From Acholoe squamosa (lineage: Eukaryota; Annelida; Polychaeta; Phyllodocida; Polynoidae): a stretch of 64,000 nt of DNA. Under the pieces are notes generated by a model. That model made no database searches and was not told the DNA's origin. It saw nothing but the letters and a program-made list of their open reading frames with translations. The DNA lies in assembly GCA_949317995.1 (NCBI GenBank), contig OX439046.1, positions 76,446,786 to 76,510,785 of the forward strand, read 5' to 3'. Of the stretch, positions 21,809-36,500 are shown in pieces (the stretch's first letter is position 1; every line of letters begins with the position of its first letter). The position numbers and the translations under genes were made by a program.

Positions 21809-21853
21809 TTATTTGACGCTACTACACCTGCCTGGTGTAGTAGTGTCAAATAA
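21809..21853. repeat. Short hairpin, 20-bp stem
   Basis: Arms 21,809-21,828 and 21,834-21,853 are reverse complements with a single mismatch that would be a G-U pair in RNA, around a 5-base loop. Left arm: TTATTTGACGCTACTACACC. No T-run follows on either strand and there is no adjacent gene. It may be a remnant fold-back element or chance. Confidence 0.5.
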
Positions 21854-22768
21854 CAGTGTGAGAGAACCAGGGGGTCAAGGTTGACACACATACAGAAGGA
21901 AAAGGGGTATAGTGATTGGGGGAAGTTATAGTTAATGATGTGGGGCTATGGATTTAGTCTGGATGGGCAGTTCTTATTTTGAAGGTTGTGTTTCCGCGAC
22001 GTGCCACTTGCCACCTAAAAGACCTGCAATAGTGGCAGTTATGTTATCGATATGTATGTATATGATACTCAGCCTTCTTAGGGCAATGTCAGATCCAAGT
22101 CATGAAGCTCGCACAGATATATGTTGTCAAAAGGACCATATGACACAATGAACCCATGGACCCTGTACCACCCTCATCTACCTGTCATATGAGAGGATTG
22201 TGACCAGAACTGAAGGCAAAGGAACCCACAGACCAATGCCCTTGGCAATGGTGGCCTTCTTTAGTCAGTACATGTACTAGTCAATCTCTTTGATATAAGA
22301 TAAAAGGCATTGTGAAACATCTAAAAAAACAAGCTTTTACTAAAGAATGAGGGACCAAATAATGGTGGCTCTTTTCTAGTGGAACGCCTGGAACCACATT
22401 TGAGAGGAACCTCCTCTAAACCCCTCCCGTACCCACATAAACCCTGCCTCCTCATTGCTGCAATCCGACCCCACAGGCGGATGAACTGAGGATGTGGTTG
22501 GAGCTTCTAATGGGGTATTAAGTATTTTAAGGCACGTAAAGGGATTGGCCTAATCACACCCTGCTCACACTTAGTGCAGCGTGATGGCAGGAGGATGTGC
22601 CTGGGGGCAGCACTGGTCAGTGCCCTACATGAGTCACATGACCTTAATGAATTATCTACAGGATCTATCGCTGACTGGTAAGGTGACATTGGAGGTACTA
22701 CAAGTTAGCTATTCAGTGCAAAGCTAGGGAGAAACTCTTATTTTCTCAGTACGCTGACAGTGTAGGCA
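21854..22768. other. Gene-free stretch leading to the satellite array
   Basis: I see no gene or RNA. The sequence shows no gradual decay into the array motif. The repeat begins abruptly after a short GATC-rich spacer. Confidence 0.45.
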
Positions 22769-22797
22769 TGATCAGATCTCAGATCAGATCTCAGATC
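22769..22797. repeat. 12-bp AGATCTCAGATC repeat at the array edge
   Basis: A 12-base unit rich in GATC and containing the palindrome AGATCT is repeated a little over twice immediately before the first satellite monomer. It marks the left boundary of the array. Confidence 0.7.
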
Positions 22798-23454
22798 GCT
22801 GTAATGGGTATAGCAGGGTGTGGGGCATATAGACAGCTGTAATGGGTATAGCAGGGTGTGGGGCATACAGACAGCTGTACATAATGGGTATAGCAGGGTG
22901 TGGGGCATACAGACAGCTGTACATAATGGGTATAGCAGGGTGTGGGGCATACAGACTTCTGTACATAATGGGTATAGCAGGGTGTGGGGCATACAGACTT
23001 CTGTACATAATGGGTATAGCAGGGTGTGGGGCATACAGACAGCTGTAATGGGTATAGCAGAGTATGGGGCATACAGGCAGCTGTAATGGGTATAGCAGGG
23101 TGTGGGGCATACAGACAGCTGTACATAATGGGTATAGCAGGGTGTGGGGCATACAGACAGCTGTACATAATGAGTATAGCAGGGTGTGGGGCATACAGAC
23201 AGCTGTACATAATGGGTATATCAGGGTGTAGGGCATACAGACAGCTGTAATGGGTATAGCAGGGTGTGGGGCATACAGACTTCTGTACATAATGGGTATA
23301 GCAGGGTGTGGGGCATACAGACAGCTGTACATAATGGGTATATCAGGGTGTAGGGCATACAGACAGCTGTAATGGGTATAGCAGGGTGTGGGGCATACAG
23401 ACAGCTGTATATAATGGGTATAGCAGGGTGTGAGGCATACAGACAGTTGTTCAT

Positions 23455-24535
23455 AATGGGTATAGCAGGGTGTGGGGCATACAGACAGCTGTAATGGGTA
23501 TAGCAGGGTGTGGGGCATACAGACAGCTGTAATGGGTATAGCAGGGTGTGGGGCATACAGACTTCTGTACATAATGGGTATAGCAGGGTGTGGGGCATAC
23601 GGACAGCTGTACATAATGGGTATAGCAGGATGTGGGGCATACAGACAGCTGTAATGGGTATAGCAGGGTGTGGGGCATACAGACAGCTGTAATGGGTATA
23701 GCAGGGTGTGGGGCATACAGACTTCTGTACATAATGGGTATAGCAGGGTGTGGGGCATACAGACAGCTATATATATAATGGGTATATCAGGGTGTAGGGC
23801 ATACAGACAGTTGTAATGGGTATAGCAGGGTGTGGGGCATAAAGACTTCTGTACATAATGGGTATAGCAGGGTGTGGGACATACAGACAGCTGTACATAA
23901 TGGGTATAGCAGGGTGTGGGGCATACAGACAGCTGTACATAATGGGTGTGGGGCATACAGACAGCTATACATAAAGACTTCTGTACATAATGGGTATAGC
24001 AGGATGTGGGGCATACAGACAGCTGTAATGGGTATAGCAGGGTGTGGGGCATACAGACAGCTGTAATGGGTATAGCAGGGTGTGGGGCATACAGACTTCT
24101 GTACATAATGGGTATAGCAGGGTGTGGGGCATACAGACAGCTGTACATAATGGGTATATCAGGGTGTGGGGCATACAGACAGCTCTAATGGGTATAGCAG
24201 GGTGTGGGGCATATAGACAGCTGTACATAATGGGTATAGCAGGGTGTAGGACATACAGACAGCTGTACATAATGGGTATAGCCGGTGTGGGGCATACAGA
24301 CTGCTGTACATAATGGGTATAGCAGGGTGTGGGGCATACAGACAGCTGTAATGGGTATAGCAGGGTGTGGGACATACAGACAGCTGTACATAATGGGTAT
24401 AGCAGGGTGTGGGGCATATAGACAGCTGTACATAATGGGTATAGCAGGGTGTAGGACATTCAGACAGCTGTACATAATGGGTATAGCAGGGTGTGGGGCA
24501 TAGAGACAGCTGTACATAATGGGTATAGCAGGGTG
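23455..24535. repeat. Higher-order block A, first copy (~1.08 kb)
   Basis: The same ordered series of variant monomers reappears at offsets of 4,609 (about 28,064-29,144) and a further 16,185 (about 44,249-45,329), with shorter versions near 31.4-32.0, 37.0-37.6, 52.7-53.1 and 54.3-54.6 kb. Its tag is a compound deleted monomer (AATGGGTGTGGGG then CTATACATAAAGACTTCTG) at 23,941, 28,550, 31,444, 37,084, 44,735, 52,694 and 54,281. Private variants shared in order show these are duplicated blocks, not independent monomers. Confidence 0.85.
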
Positions 24536-26599
24536 TGGGGCATACAGACAGCTGTACATAATGGGTATAGCAGGGTGTGGGGCATACAGACAGCTGTACA
24601 TAATGGGTATAGCAGGGTGTGGGGCATACAGACAGCTGTACATAATGGGTATAGCAGGGTGTGGGGCATACAGACAGCTGTACATAATGGGTATAGCAGG
24701 GTGTGGGGCATATAGACAGCTGTAATGGGTATAGCAGGGTGTGAGGCATACAGACTTCTGTACATTATGGGTATAGTAGGGTGTGGGGCATACAGACAGC
24801 TGTACATAATGGGTATAGCAGGGTGTGGGACATACAGACAGCTGTATATAATGGGTATATCAGGGTGTGGTGCATACAGACAGCTGTAATGGGTATAGCT
24901 GGGTGTGGGACATACAGACTTCTGTACATAATGGGTATAGCAGGGTGTGGGACATACAGACAGCTGTAATGGGTATAGCAAGGTGTGGGGCATACAGACA
25001 GCTGTAATGGGTATAGCAGGGTGTGGGGCATACAGACAGCTGTACATAATGGGTATAGCAGGGTGTGGGGCATGCAGAGAGCTGTAATGGGTATAGCAGG
25101 GTGTGGTGCATACAAACAGCTGTACATAATCGGTATAGCAGGGTGTGGGGCATACAGACAGCTGTAATGGGTATGGCAGGGTGTAGGGCATACAGACAGC
25201 TGTACATAATGGGTATAGCAGGGTGTGGGGCATACAGACAGCTGTAATGGATATAGCAGGGTGTGGGGCATACAGACAGCTGTACATAATGGGTATAGCA
25301 GGGTGTGGGACATACAGACAGCTGTACATATTGGTATAGCAGGGAGTGGGGCATACAGACAGCTGTAATGGGTATAGCAGGGTGTGGGGCATACAGACAG
25401 CTGTACATAATGGGTATAGCAGGGTGTGGGACATACAGACAGCTGTAATGGGTATAGCAGGGTGTGGGGCATACAGGCAGCTGTACATAATGGGTATAAC
25501 AGGTTGTGGGGCATACAGACAGCTGTACATAATGGGTATATCAGGGTGTGAGGCATACAGACAGCTGTACATAATGGGTATAGAAGGGGTGTGGGGCATA
25601 CAGACAGCTGTAATGGGTATAGCAGGGTGTGGGGCATGCAGACAGCTATACATAATGGGTATAGCAGGGTGTGGGGCATACAGACAGCTGTAATGGGTAT
25701 AGCAGGGTGTGGGGCATGCAGACAGCTGTACATAATGGGTATAGCAGGGTGTGGGGCATACAGACAGCTGTACATAATGGGTATAGCAGGGTGTGGGGCA
25801 TACAGACAGCTTTACATAGTTGGTATAGCAGGGTGTGGGGCATACAGACAGCCGTAATGGGTATAGCAGGGTGTGGGGCATACAGACAGCTGTACATAAT
25901 GGGTATAGCAGGGTGTGAGGCATACAGACAGCTGTATATAATGGGTATAGCAGGGTGTGGGGCATGCAGACAGCTGTACATAATGGGTATAGCAGGGTGG
26001 GGGGCATACAGACAGCTGTAATGGGTATAGCAGGGTGTGGGGCATACAGACAGCTGTACATAATGGGTATAGCAGGGTGTGGGGCATACAGACAGCTGTA
26101 CATAATGGGTATAGCAGGGTGTGGGGCATACAGACAGCGGTATATAATGGGTATAGCAGGGTGTGGGGCATACAGACAGCTGTAATGGGTATAGCAGGGT
26201 GTGGGGCATACAGACAGCTGTACATAATGGGTATAGCAGGATGTGGGACATACAAATAGCTGTACATAATGGGTATAGCAGGGTGTGGGGCATACAGACA
26301 GCTGTATATAATGGGTATAGCAGGATGTGGGACATACAAATAGCTGTACATAATGGGTATAGCAGGGTGTGGGGCATACAGACAGCTGTACATAACGGGT
26401 ATAGCAGGGTGTGGGGCATACAGACAGCTGTACATAATGGGTATAGCAGGGTGTGAGGCATACAGACAGCTGTACATAATGGGTATAGCAGGGTGTGGGA
26501 CATACAGACAGCTGTACATAATGGGTATAGCAGGGTGTGGGGCATACAGGCAGCTGTACATAATGGGTATAGCAGGGTGTGGGGCATACAGGCAGCTGT

Positions 26600-28080
26600 A
26601 ATGGGTATAGCAGGGTGTGGGGCATACAGACAGCTGTACATAATGGATATAGCAGGGTGTGGGGCATACAGACAGCTGTACATAATGGGTATACCAGGGT
26701 GTGGGGCATACAGACAGCTGTACATAATGGGTATAGCAGGGTGTGTGGCATGCAGACAGCTGTACATAATGGGTATAGCAGGGTGTGGGGCATACAGACA
26801 GCTGTACATAATGGGTATAGCAGAGTGTGGGGCATACAGACAGCTGTACATAATGGGTATAGCAGGGTGTGGGGCATACAGACAGCTGTACATAATGGGT
26901 ATAGCAGAGTGTGTGGCATACAGACAGCTGTACATAATGGGTATAGCAGGGTGTGGGGCATACAGACAGCTGTAATGGGTATAGCAAGGTGTGGGGCATA
27001 CAGACAGCTGTATATAATGGGAATAGCAGGATGTGGGACATACAGACAGCTGTAATGGGTATAGCAGAGTGTGGGGCATACAGACAGCTGTACATAATGG
27101 GTTTAGCAGGGTGTGGGGCATACAGACAGCTGTACATAATGGGTATATCAGGGTGTGGGGCATACAGACAGCTGTACATAATGGGTATCGCAGGGTTTGG
27201 GGCATACAGACAGCTGTACATAATGTGTATAGCAGGGTGTGGGACATACAGACAGCTGTAATGGGTATAGCAAGGCGTGGGGCATACAGACAGCTGTAAT
27301 GGGTATAGCAGGGTGTGGGGCATACAGACAGCTGTACATAATGGGTATAGCAGGGTGTGGGACATGCAGACAGCTGTAATGGGTATAGCAGGGTGTGGTG
27401 CATACAAACAGCTGTACATAATGGGTATAGCAGGGTGTGGGGCATACAGACAGCTGTAATGGGTATAGCAGGGTGTGGGGCATACAGACAGCTGTACATA
27501 ATGGGTATAGCAGGGTGTGGGGCATAGAGACAGCTGTAATGGATATAGCAGGGTGTGGGGCATACAGACAGCTGTACATAATGGGTATAGCAGGGTGTGG
27601 GGCATACAGACAGCTGAATATAATGGGTATAGCAGGGTGTGGGGCATACAGACAGCTGTAATGGGTATAGCAGGGTGTGGGGCATACAGAGAGCTATAAT
27701 GGGTATAGCAGGGTGTGGGGCATACAGACAGCTGTATATAATGGGTATAGCAGGGTGTGGGGCATACAGACAGCTGTACATAATGGGTATAGCAGGGTGT
27801 GGGGCATATAGACAGCTGTACATAATGGGTATAGCAGGGTGTGGGGCATGCAGACAGCTGTAATGGGTATAGCAGGGTGTGGGACATACAGACTGCTGTA
27901 ATGGGTATAGCAGGGTGTGATGCATACTGACAGCTGTACATAATGGGTATAGCAGGGTATGGGACATACAGACAGCTGTACATAATGGGTATAACAGGGT
28001 GTAGGGCATACAGACAGCTGTAATGGGTATAGCAGGGTGTGGGGCATGCAGACAGCTGTACATAATGGGTATACCAGGGT
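26600..28080. repeat. Higher-order block B, first copy (~1.48 kb)
   Basis: The block repeats at offset 3,216 (about 29,816-31,296), and its core recurs near 34.3, 39.8, 41.6, 43.1 and 48.2 kb. Identifying variants in fixed order are GGGAATAGCAGGATG, GGGTTTAGCAGGG, GGGTATCGCAGGGTTT and AATGTGTATAGC. The copy near 39.8 kb lacks one 42-bp monomer, so copies also change length by whole monomers. Confidence 0.85.
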
Positions 28081-31000
28081 GTGGGGCATACAGACAGCTG
28101 TAATGGGTATAGCAGGGTGTGGGGCATACAGACAGCTGTAATGGGTATAGCAGGGTGTGGGGCATACAGACTTCTGTACATAATGGGTATAGCAGGGTGT
28201 GGGGCATACGGACAGCTGTACATAATGGGTATAGCAGGATGTGGGGCATACAGACAGCTGTAATGGGTATAGCAGGGTGTGGGGCATACAGACAGCTGTA
28301 ATGGGTATAGCAGGGTGTGGGGCATGCAGACTTCTGTACATAATGGGTATAGCAGGGTGTGGGGCATACAGACAGCTATATATATAATGGGTATATCAGG
28401 GTGTAGGGCATACAGACAGTTGTAATGGGTATAGCAGGGTGTGGGGCATAAAGACTTCTGTACATAATGGGTATAGCAGGGTGTGGGACATACAGACAGC
28501 TGTACATAATGGGTATAGCAGGGTGTGGGGCATACAGACAGCTGTACATAATGGGTGTGGGGCATACAGACAGCTATACATAAAGACTTCTGTACATAAT
28601 GGGTATAGCAGGATGTGGGGCATACAGACAGCTGTAATGGGTATAGCAGGGTGTGGGGCATACAGACAGCTGTAATGGGTATAGCAGGGTGTGGGGCATA
28701 CAGACTTCTGTACATAATGGGTATAGCAGGGTGTGGGGCATACAGACAGCTGTACATAATGGGTATATCAGGGTGTGGGGCATACAGACAGCTCTAATGG
28801 GTATAGCAGGGTGTGGGGCATATAGACAGCTGTACATAATGGGTATAGCAGGGTGTAGGACATACAGACAGCTGTACATAATGGGTATAGCCGGTGTGGG
28901 GCATACAGACTGCTGTACATAATGGGTATAGCAGGGTGTGGGGCATACAGACAGCTGTAATGGGTATAGCAGGGTGTGGGACATACAGACAGCTGTACAT
29001 AATGGGTATAGCAGGGTGTGGGGCATATAGACAGCTGTACATAATGGGTATAGCAGGGTGTAGGACATTCAGACAGCTGTACATAATGGGTATAGCAGGG
29101 TGTGGGGCATAGAGACAGCTGTACATAATGGGTATAGCAGGGTGTGGGACATACAGACAGCTGTAATGGGTATAGCAGGGTGTGGGGCATACAGGCAGCT
29201 GTACATAATGGGTATAACAGGTTGTGGGGCATACAGACAGCTGTACATAATGGGTATATCAGGGTGTGAGGCATACAGACAGCTGTACATAATGGGTATA
29301 GAAGGGGTGTGGGGCATACAGACAGCTGTAATGGGTATAGCAGGGTGTGGGGCATGCAGACAGCTATACATAATGGGTATAGCAGGGTGTGGGGCATACA
29401 GACAGCTGTAATGGGTATAGCAGGGTGTGGGGCATGCAGACAGCTGTACATAATGGGTATAGCAGGGTGTGGGGCATACAGACAGCTGTACATAATGGGT
29501 ATAGCAGGGTGTGGGGCATACAGACAGCTTTACATAGTTGGTATAGCAGGGTGTGGGGCATACAGACAGCCGTAATGGGTATAGCAGGGTGTGGGGCATA
29601 CAGACAGCTGTACATAATGGGTATAGCAGGGTGTGGGGCATATCGACAGCTGTACATAATGGGTATAGCAGGGTGTGAGGCATACAGACAGCTGTACATA
29701 ATGGGTATAGCAGGGTGTGGGCATACAGGCAGCTGTAATGGGTATAGCAGGGTGTGGGGCATACAGACAGCTGTACATAATGGGTATAGCAGGGTGTGGG
29801 CATACAGGCAGCTGTAATGGGTATAGCAGGGTGTGGGGCATACAGACAGCTGTACATAATGGATATAGCAGGGTGTGGGGCATACAGACAGCTGTACATA
29901 ATGGGTATACCAGGGTGTGGGGCATACAGACAGCTGTACATAATGGGTATAGCAGGGTGTGTGGCATGCAGACAGCTGTACATAATGGGTATAGCAGGGT
30001 GTGGGGCATACAGACAGCTGTACATAATGGGTATAGCAGAGTGTGGGGCATACAGACAGCTGTACATAATGGGTATAGCAGGGTGTGGGGCATACAGACA
30101 GCTGTACATAATGGGTATAGCAGAGTGTGTGGCATACAGACAGCTGTACATAATGGGTATAGCAGGGTGTGGGGCATACAGACAGCTGTAATGGGTATAG
30201 CAAGGTGTGGGGCATACAGACAGCTGTATATAATGGGAATAGCAGGATGTGGGACATACAGACAGCTGTAATGGGTATAGCAGAGTGTGGGGCATACAGA
30301 CAGCTGTACATAATGGGTTTAGCAGGGTGTGGGGCATACAGACAGCTGTACATAATGGGTATATCAGGGTGTGGGGCATACAGACAGCTGTACATAATGG
30401 GTATCGCAGGGTTTGGGGCATACAGACAGCTGTACATAATGTGTATAGCAGGGTGTGGGACATACAGACAGCTGTAATGGGTATAGCAAGGTGTGGGGCA
30501 TACAGACAGCTGTAATGGGTATAGCAGGGTGTGGGGCATACAGACAGCTGTACATAATGGGTATAGCAGGGTGTGGGACATGCAGACAGCTGTAATGGGT
30601 ATAGCAGGGTGTGGTGCATACAAACAGCTGTACATAATGGGTATAGCAGGGTGTGGGGCATACAGACAGCTGTAATGGGTATAGCAGGGTGTGGGGCATA
30701 CAGACAGCTGTACATAATGGGTATAGCAGGGTGTGGGGCATAGAGACAGCTGTAATGGATATAGCAGGGTGTGGGGCATACAGACAGCTGTACATAATGG
30801 GTATAGCAGGGTGTGGGGCATACAGACAGCTGAATATAATGGGTATAGCAGGGTGTGGGGCATACAGACAGCTGTAATGGGTATAGCAGGGTGTGGGGCA
30901 TACAGAGAGCTATAATGGGTATAGCAGGGTGTGGGGCATAGAGACAGCTGTATATAATGGGTATAGCAGGGTGTGGGGCATACAGACAGCTGTACATAAT

Positions 31001-31296
31001 GGGTATAGCAGGGTGTGGGGCATATAGATAGCTGTACATAATGGGTATAGCAGGGTGTGGGGCATGCAGACAGCTGTAATGGGTATAGCAGGGTGTGGGA
31101 CATACAGACTGCTGTAATGGGTATAGCAGGGTGTGATGCATACTGACAGCTGTACATAATGGGTATAGCAGGGTATGGGACATACAGACAGCTGTACATA
31201 ATGGGTATAACAGGGTGTAGGGCATACAGACAGCTGTAATGGGTATAGCAGGGTGTGGGGCATGCAGACAGCTGTACATAATGGGTATACCAGGGT

Positions 31297-33590
31297 GTAG
31301 GGCATACAGACAGTTGTAATGGGTATAGCAGGGTGTGGGGCATAAAGACTTCTGTACATAATGGGTATAGCAGGGTGTGGGACATACAGACAGCTGTACA
31401 TAATGGGTATAGCAGGGTGTGGGGCATACAGACAGCTGTACATAATGGGTGTGGGGCATACAGACAGCTATAAATAAAGACTTCTGTACATAATGGGTAT
31501 AGCAGGATGTGGGGCATACAGACAGCTGTAATGGGTATAGCAGGGTGTGGGGCATACAGACAGCTGTAATGGGTATAGCAGGGTGTGGGGCATACAGACT
31601 TCTGTACATAATGGGTATAGCAGGGTGTGGGGCATACAGACAGCTGTACATAATGGGTATGTCAGGGTGTGGGGCATACAGACAGCTCTAATGGGTATAG
31701 CAGGGTGTGGGGCATATAGACAGCTGTACATAATGGGTATAGCAGGGTGTAGGACATACAGACAGCTGTACATAATGGGTATAGCCGGTGTGGGGCATAC
31801 AGACTGCTGTACATAATGGGTATAGCAGGGTGTGGGGCATACAGACAGCTGTAATGGGTATAGCAGGGTGTGGGACATACAGACAGCTGTACATAATGGG
31901 TATAGCAGGGTGTGGGGCATATAGACAGCTGTACATAATGGGTATAGCAGGGTGTAGGACATTCAGACAGCTGTACATAATGGGTATAGCAGGGTGTGGG
32001 GCATAGAGACAGCTGTACATAATGGGTATAGCAGGGTGTGGGGCATACAGACAGCTGTACATAATGGGTATAGCAGGGTGTGGGGCATACAGACAGCTGT
32101 ACATAATGGGTATAGCAGGGTGTGGGGCATACAGACAGCTGTACATAATGGGTATAGCAGGGTGTGGGGCATACAGACAGCTGTACATAATGGGTATAGC
32201 AGGGTGTGGGGCATACAGACAGCTGTAATGGGTATAGCAGGGTGTGAGGCATACAGACTTCTGTACATTATGGGTATAGTAGGGTGTGGGGCATACAGAC
32301 AGCTGTACATAATGGGTATAGCAGGGTGTGGGACATACAGACAGCTGTATATAATGGGTATATCAGGGTGTGGTGCATACAGACAGCTGTAATGGGTATA
32401 GCTGGGTGTGGGACATACAGACTTCTGTACATAATGGGTATAGCAGGGTGTGGGACATACAGACAGCTGTAATGGGTATAGCAAGGTGTGGGGCATACAG
32501 ACAGCTGTAATGGGTATAGCAGGGTGTGGGGCATACAGACAGCTGTACATAATGGGTATAGCAGGGTGTGGGGCATGCAGAGAACTGTAATGGGTATAGC
32601 AGGGTGTGGTGCATACAAACAGCTGTACATAATCGGTATAGCAGGGTGTGGGGCATACAGACAGCTGTAATGGGTATGGCAGGGTGTAGGGCATACAGAC
32701 AGCTGTACATAATGGGTATAGCAGGGTGTGGGGCATACAGACAGCTGTAATGGATATAGCAGGGTGTGGGGCATACAGACAGCTGTACATAATGGGTATA
32801 GCAGGGTGTGGGACATACAGACAGCTGTACATATTGGTATAGCAGGGAGTGGGGCATACAGACAGCTGTAATGGGTATAGCAGGGTGTGGGGCATACAGA
32901 CAGCTGTAATGGGTATAGCAGGGTGTGGGGCATAGAGACAGCTGTACATAATGGGTATAGCAGGGTGTGGGGCATACAGACAGCTGTACATAATGGGTAT
33001 AACAGGGTGTGGGGCATACAGACAGCTGTAATGGGTATAGCAGGGTGTGGGACATACAGACAGCTGTACATAATGGGTATAGCAGGGTGTGGGGCATACA
33101 GACAGCTGTACATAATGGGTATAGCAGGGTGTGGGACATACAGACAGCTGTAATGGGTATAGCAGGGTGTGGGGCATACAGGCAGCTGTACATAATGGGT
33201 ATAACAGGTTGTGGGGCATACAGACAGCTGTACATAATGGGTATATCAGGGTGTGAGGCATACAGACAGCTGTACATAATGGGTATAGAAGGGGTGTGGG
33301 GCATACAGACAGCTGTAATGGGTATAGCAGGGTGTGGGGCATGCAGACAGCTATACATAATGGGTATAGCAGGGTGTGGGGCATACAGACAGCTGTAATG
33401 GGTATAGCAGGGTGTGGGGCATGCAGACAGCTGTACATAATGGGTATAGCAGGGTGTGGGGCATACAGACAGCTGTACATAATGGGTATAGCAGGGTGTG
33501 GGGCATACAGACAGCTTTACATAGTTGGTATAGCAGGGTGTGGGGCATACAGACAGCCGTAATGGGTATAGCAGGGTGTGGGGCATACAG
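31297..33590. repeat. Higher-order block C, first copy (~2.3 kb)
   Basis: The block matches 36,937-39,230 at a constant offset of 5,640 with only scattered substitutions. A third version runs from about 44.6 to 46.5 kb (offset 7,651 from the second). Beyond 33,590 the alignment continues at offset 5,472, that is, minus four 42-bp monomers, and later at 5,430. Confidence 0.85.
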
Positions 33591-36500
33591 ACAGCTGTAC
33601 ATAATGGGTATAGCAGGGTGTGAGGCATACAGACAGCTGTATATAATGGGTATAGCAGGGTGTGGGGCATGCAGACAGCTGTACATAATGGGTATAGCAG
33701 GGTGTGGGGCATACATACAGCTGTAATGGGTATAGCAGGGTGTGGGGCATACAGACAGCTGTACATAATGGGTATAGCAGGGTGTGGGGCATACAGACAG
33801 CTGTACATAATGGGTATAGCAGGGTGTGGGGCATACAGACAGCGGTATATAATGGGTATAGCAGGGTGTGGGGCATACAGACAGCTGTAATGGGTATAGC
33901 AGGGTGTGGGTCATACAGACAGCTGTACATAATGGGTATAGCAGGATGTGGGACATACAGACAGCTGTACATAATGGGTGTAGCAGGGTGTGGGGCATAC
34001 AGGCAGCTGTAATGGGTATAGCAGGGTGTGGGGCATACAGACAGCTGTACATAATGGGTATACCAGGGTGTGGGGCATACAGACAGCTGTACATAATGGG
34101 TATAGCAGGGTGTGTGGCATGCAGACAGCTGTACATAATGGGTATAGCAGGGTGTGGGGCATACAGACAGCTGTACATAATGGGTATAGCAGAGTGTGGG
34201 GCATACAGACAGCTGTACATAATGGGTATAGCAGGGTGTGGGGCATACAGACAGCTGTACATAATGGGTATAGCAGAGTGTGTGGCATACAGACAGCTGT
34301 ACATAATGGGTATAGCAGGGTGTGGGGCATACAGACAGCTGTAATGGGTATAGCAAGGTGTGGGGCATACAGACAGCTGTATATAATGGGAATAGCAGGA
34401 TGTGGGACATACAGACAGCTGTAATGGGTATAGCAGAGTGTGGGGCATACAGACAGCTGTACATAATGGGTTTAGCAGGGTGTGGGGCATACAGACAGCT
34501 GTACATAATGGGTATATCAGGGTGTGGGGCATACAGACAGCTGTACATAATGGGTATCGCAGGGTTTGGGGCATACAGACAGCTGTACATAATGTGTATA
34601 GCAGGGTGTGGGACATACAGACAGCTGTAATGGGTATAGCAAGGTGTGGGGCATACAGACAGCTGTAATGGGTATAGCAGGGTGTGGGGCATACAGACAG
34701 CTGTACATAATGGGTATAGCAGGGTGTGGGACATGCAGACAGCTGTAATGGGTATAGCAGGGTGTGGTGCATACAAACAGCTGTACATAATGGGTATAGC
34801 AGGGTGTGGGGCATACAGACAGCTGTAATGGGTATAGCAGGGTGTGGGGCATACAGACAGCTGTACATAATGGGTATAGCAGGGTGTGGGGCATAGAGAC
34901 AGCTGTAATGGATATAGCAGGGTGTGGGGCATACAGACAGCTGTACATAATGGGTATAGCAGGGTGTGGGGCATACAGACAGCTGAATATAATGGGTATA
35001 GCAGGGTGTGGGGCATACAGACAGCTGTAATGGGTATAGCAGGGTGTGGGGCATACAGAGAGCTATAATGGGTATAGCAGGGTGTGGGGCATAGAGACAG
35101 CTGTATATAATGGGTATAGCAGGGTGTGGGGCATACAGACAGCTGTACATAATGGGTATAGCAGGGTGTGGGGCATATAGACAGCTGTACATAATGGGTA
35201 TAGCAGGGTGTGGGGCATGCAGACAGCTGTAATGGGTATAGCAGGGTGTGGGACATACAGACTGCTGTAATGGGTATAGCAGGGTGTGATGCATACTGAC
35301 AGCTGTACATAATGGGTATAGCAGGGTATGGGACATACAGACAGCTGTACATAATGGGTATAACAGGGTGTAGGGCATACAGACAGCTGTAATGGGTATA
35401 GCAGGGTGTGGGGCATGCAGACAGCTGTACATAATGGGTATACCAGGGTGTGGGGCATACAGACAGCTGTAATGGGTATAGCAGGGTGTGGGGCATACAG
35501 ACAGCTGTACATAATGGGTATAGCAGGGTGTGGGGCATACAGACAGCTGTACATAATGGGTATAGCAGGGTGTGGGGCATACAGACAGCTGTATATAATT
35601 GGTATAGCACGATGTGGGACATACAAATAGCTGTACATAATGGGTATAGCAGGGTGTGGGGCATACAGACAGCTGTACATAATGGGTATAGCAGGGTGTG
35701 GGGCATACAGACAGCTGTACATATTGGGTATAGCAGGGTGTGGTGCATACAGACAGCTGTACATAATGGGTATAGCAGGGTGTGGGGCATACAGACAGCT
35801 GTACATAATGGGTATAGCAGGGTGTGGGGCATACAGACAGCTGTACATAATGGGTATAGCAGGGTGTGGGGCATATAGACAGCTGTACATAATGGGTATA
35901 GCAGGGTGTGGGGCATACAGACAGCTGTAATGGGTATAGCAGGGTGTGGGACATACAGACAGCTGTACATAATGGGTATAGCAGGGTGTGGGACATACAG
36001 ACTGCTGTACATAATGGCTATAGCAGGGTGTAGGGCATACAGACAGCTGTACATAATGGCTATAGCAGGGTCTGGGGCATACAGACAGCTGTACATAATG
36101 GGTATAGCAGGGTGTGGGACATACAGACAGCTGTACATAATGGGTATAGCAGGGTGTGGGGCATACAGACAGCTGTAATGGGTATAGGAGGGTGTGGGGC
36201 ATACAGACAGCTGTAATGGGTATAGCAGGGTGTGGGACATACAAACAGCTGTACATAATGGGTATAGCAGGGTGTGGGACATACAGACAGCTGTACATAA
36301 TGGGTATAGCAGGGTGTGGGGCATACAGACAGCTGTACATAATGGGTATAGCAGGGTGTGGGGCATACAGACAGCTGTACATAATGGGTATAGCAGGGTG
36401 TGAGCATACAGACAGCTGTACATAATGGGTATAGCAGGGTGTGGTGCATACAGACAGCTGTAATGGGTATAGCAGGGTGTGGGGCATACAGACAGCTGTT

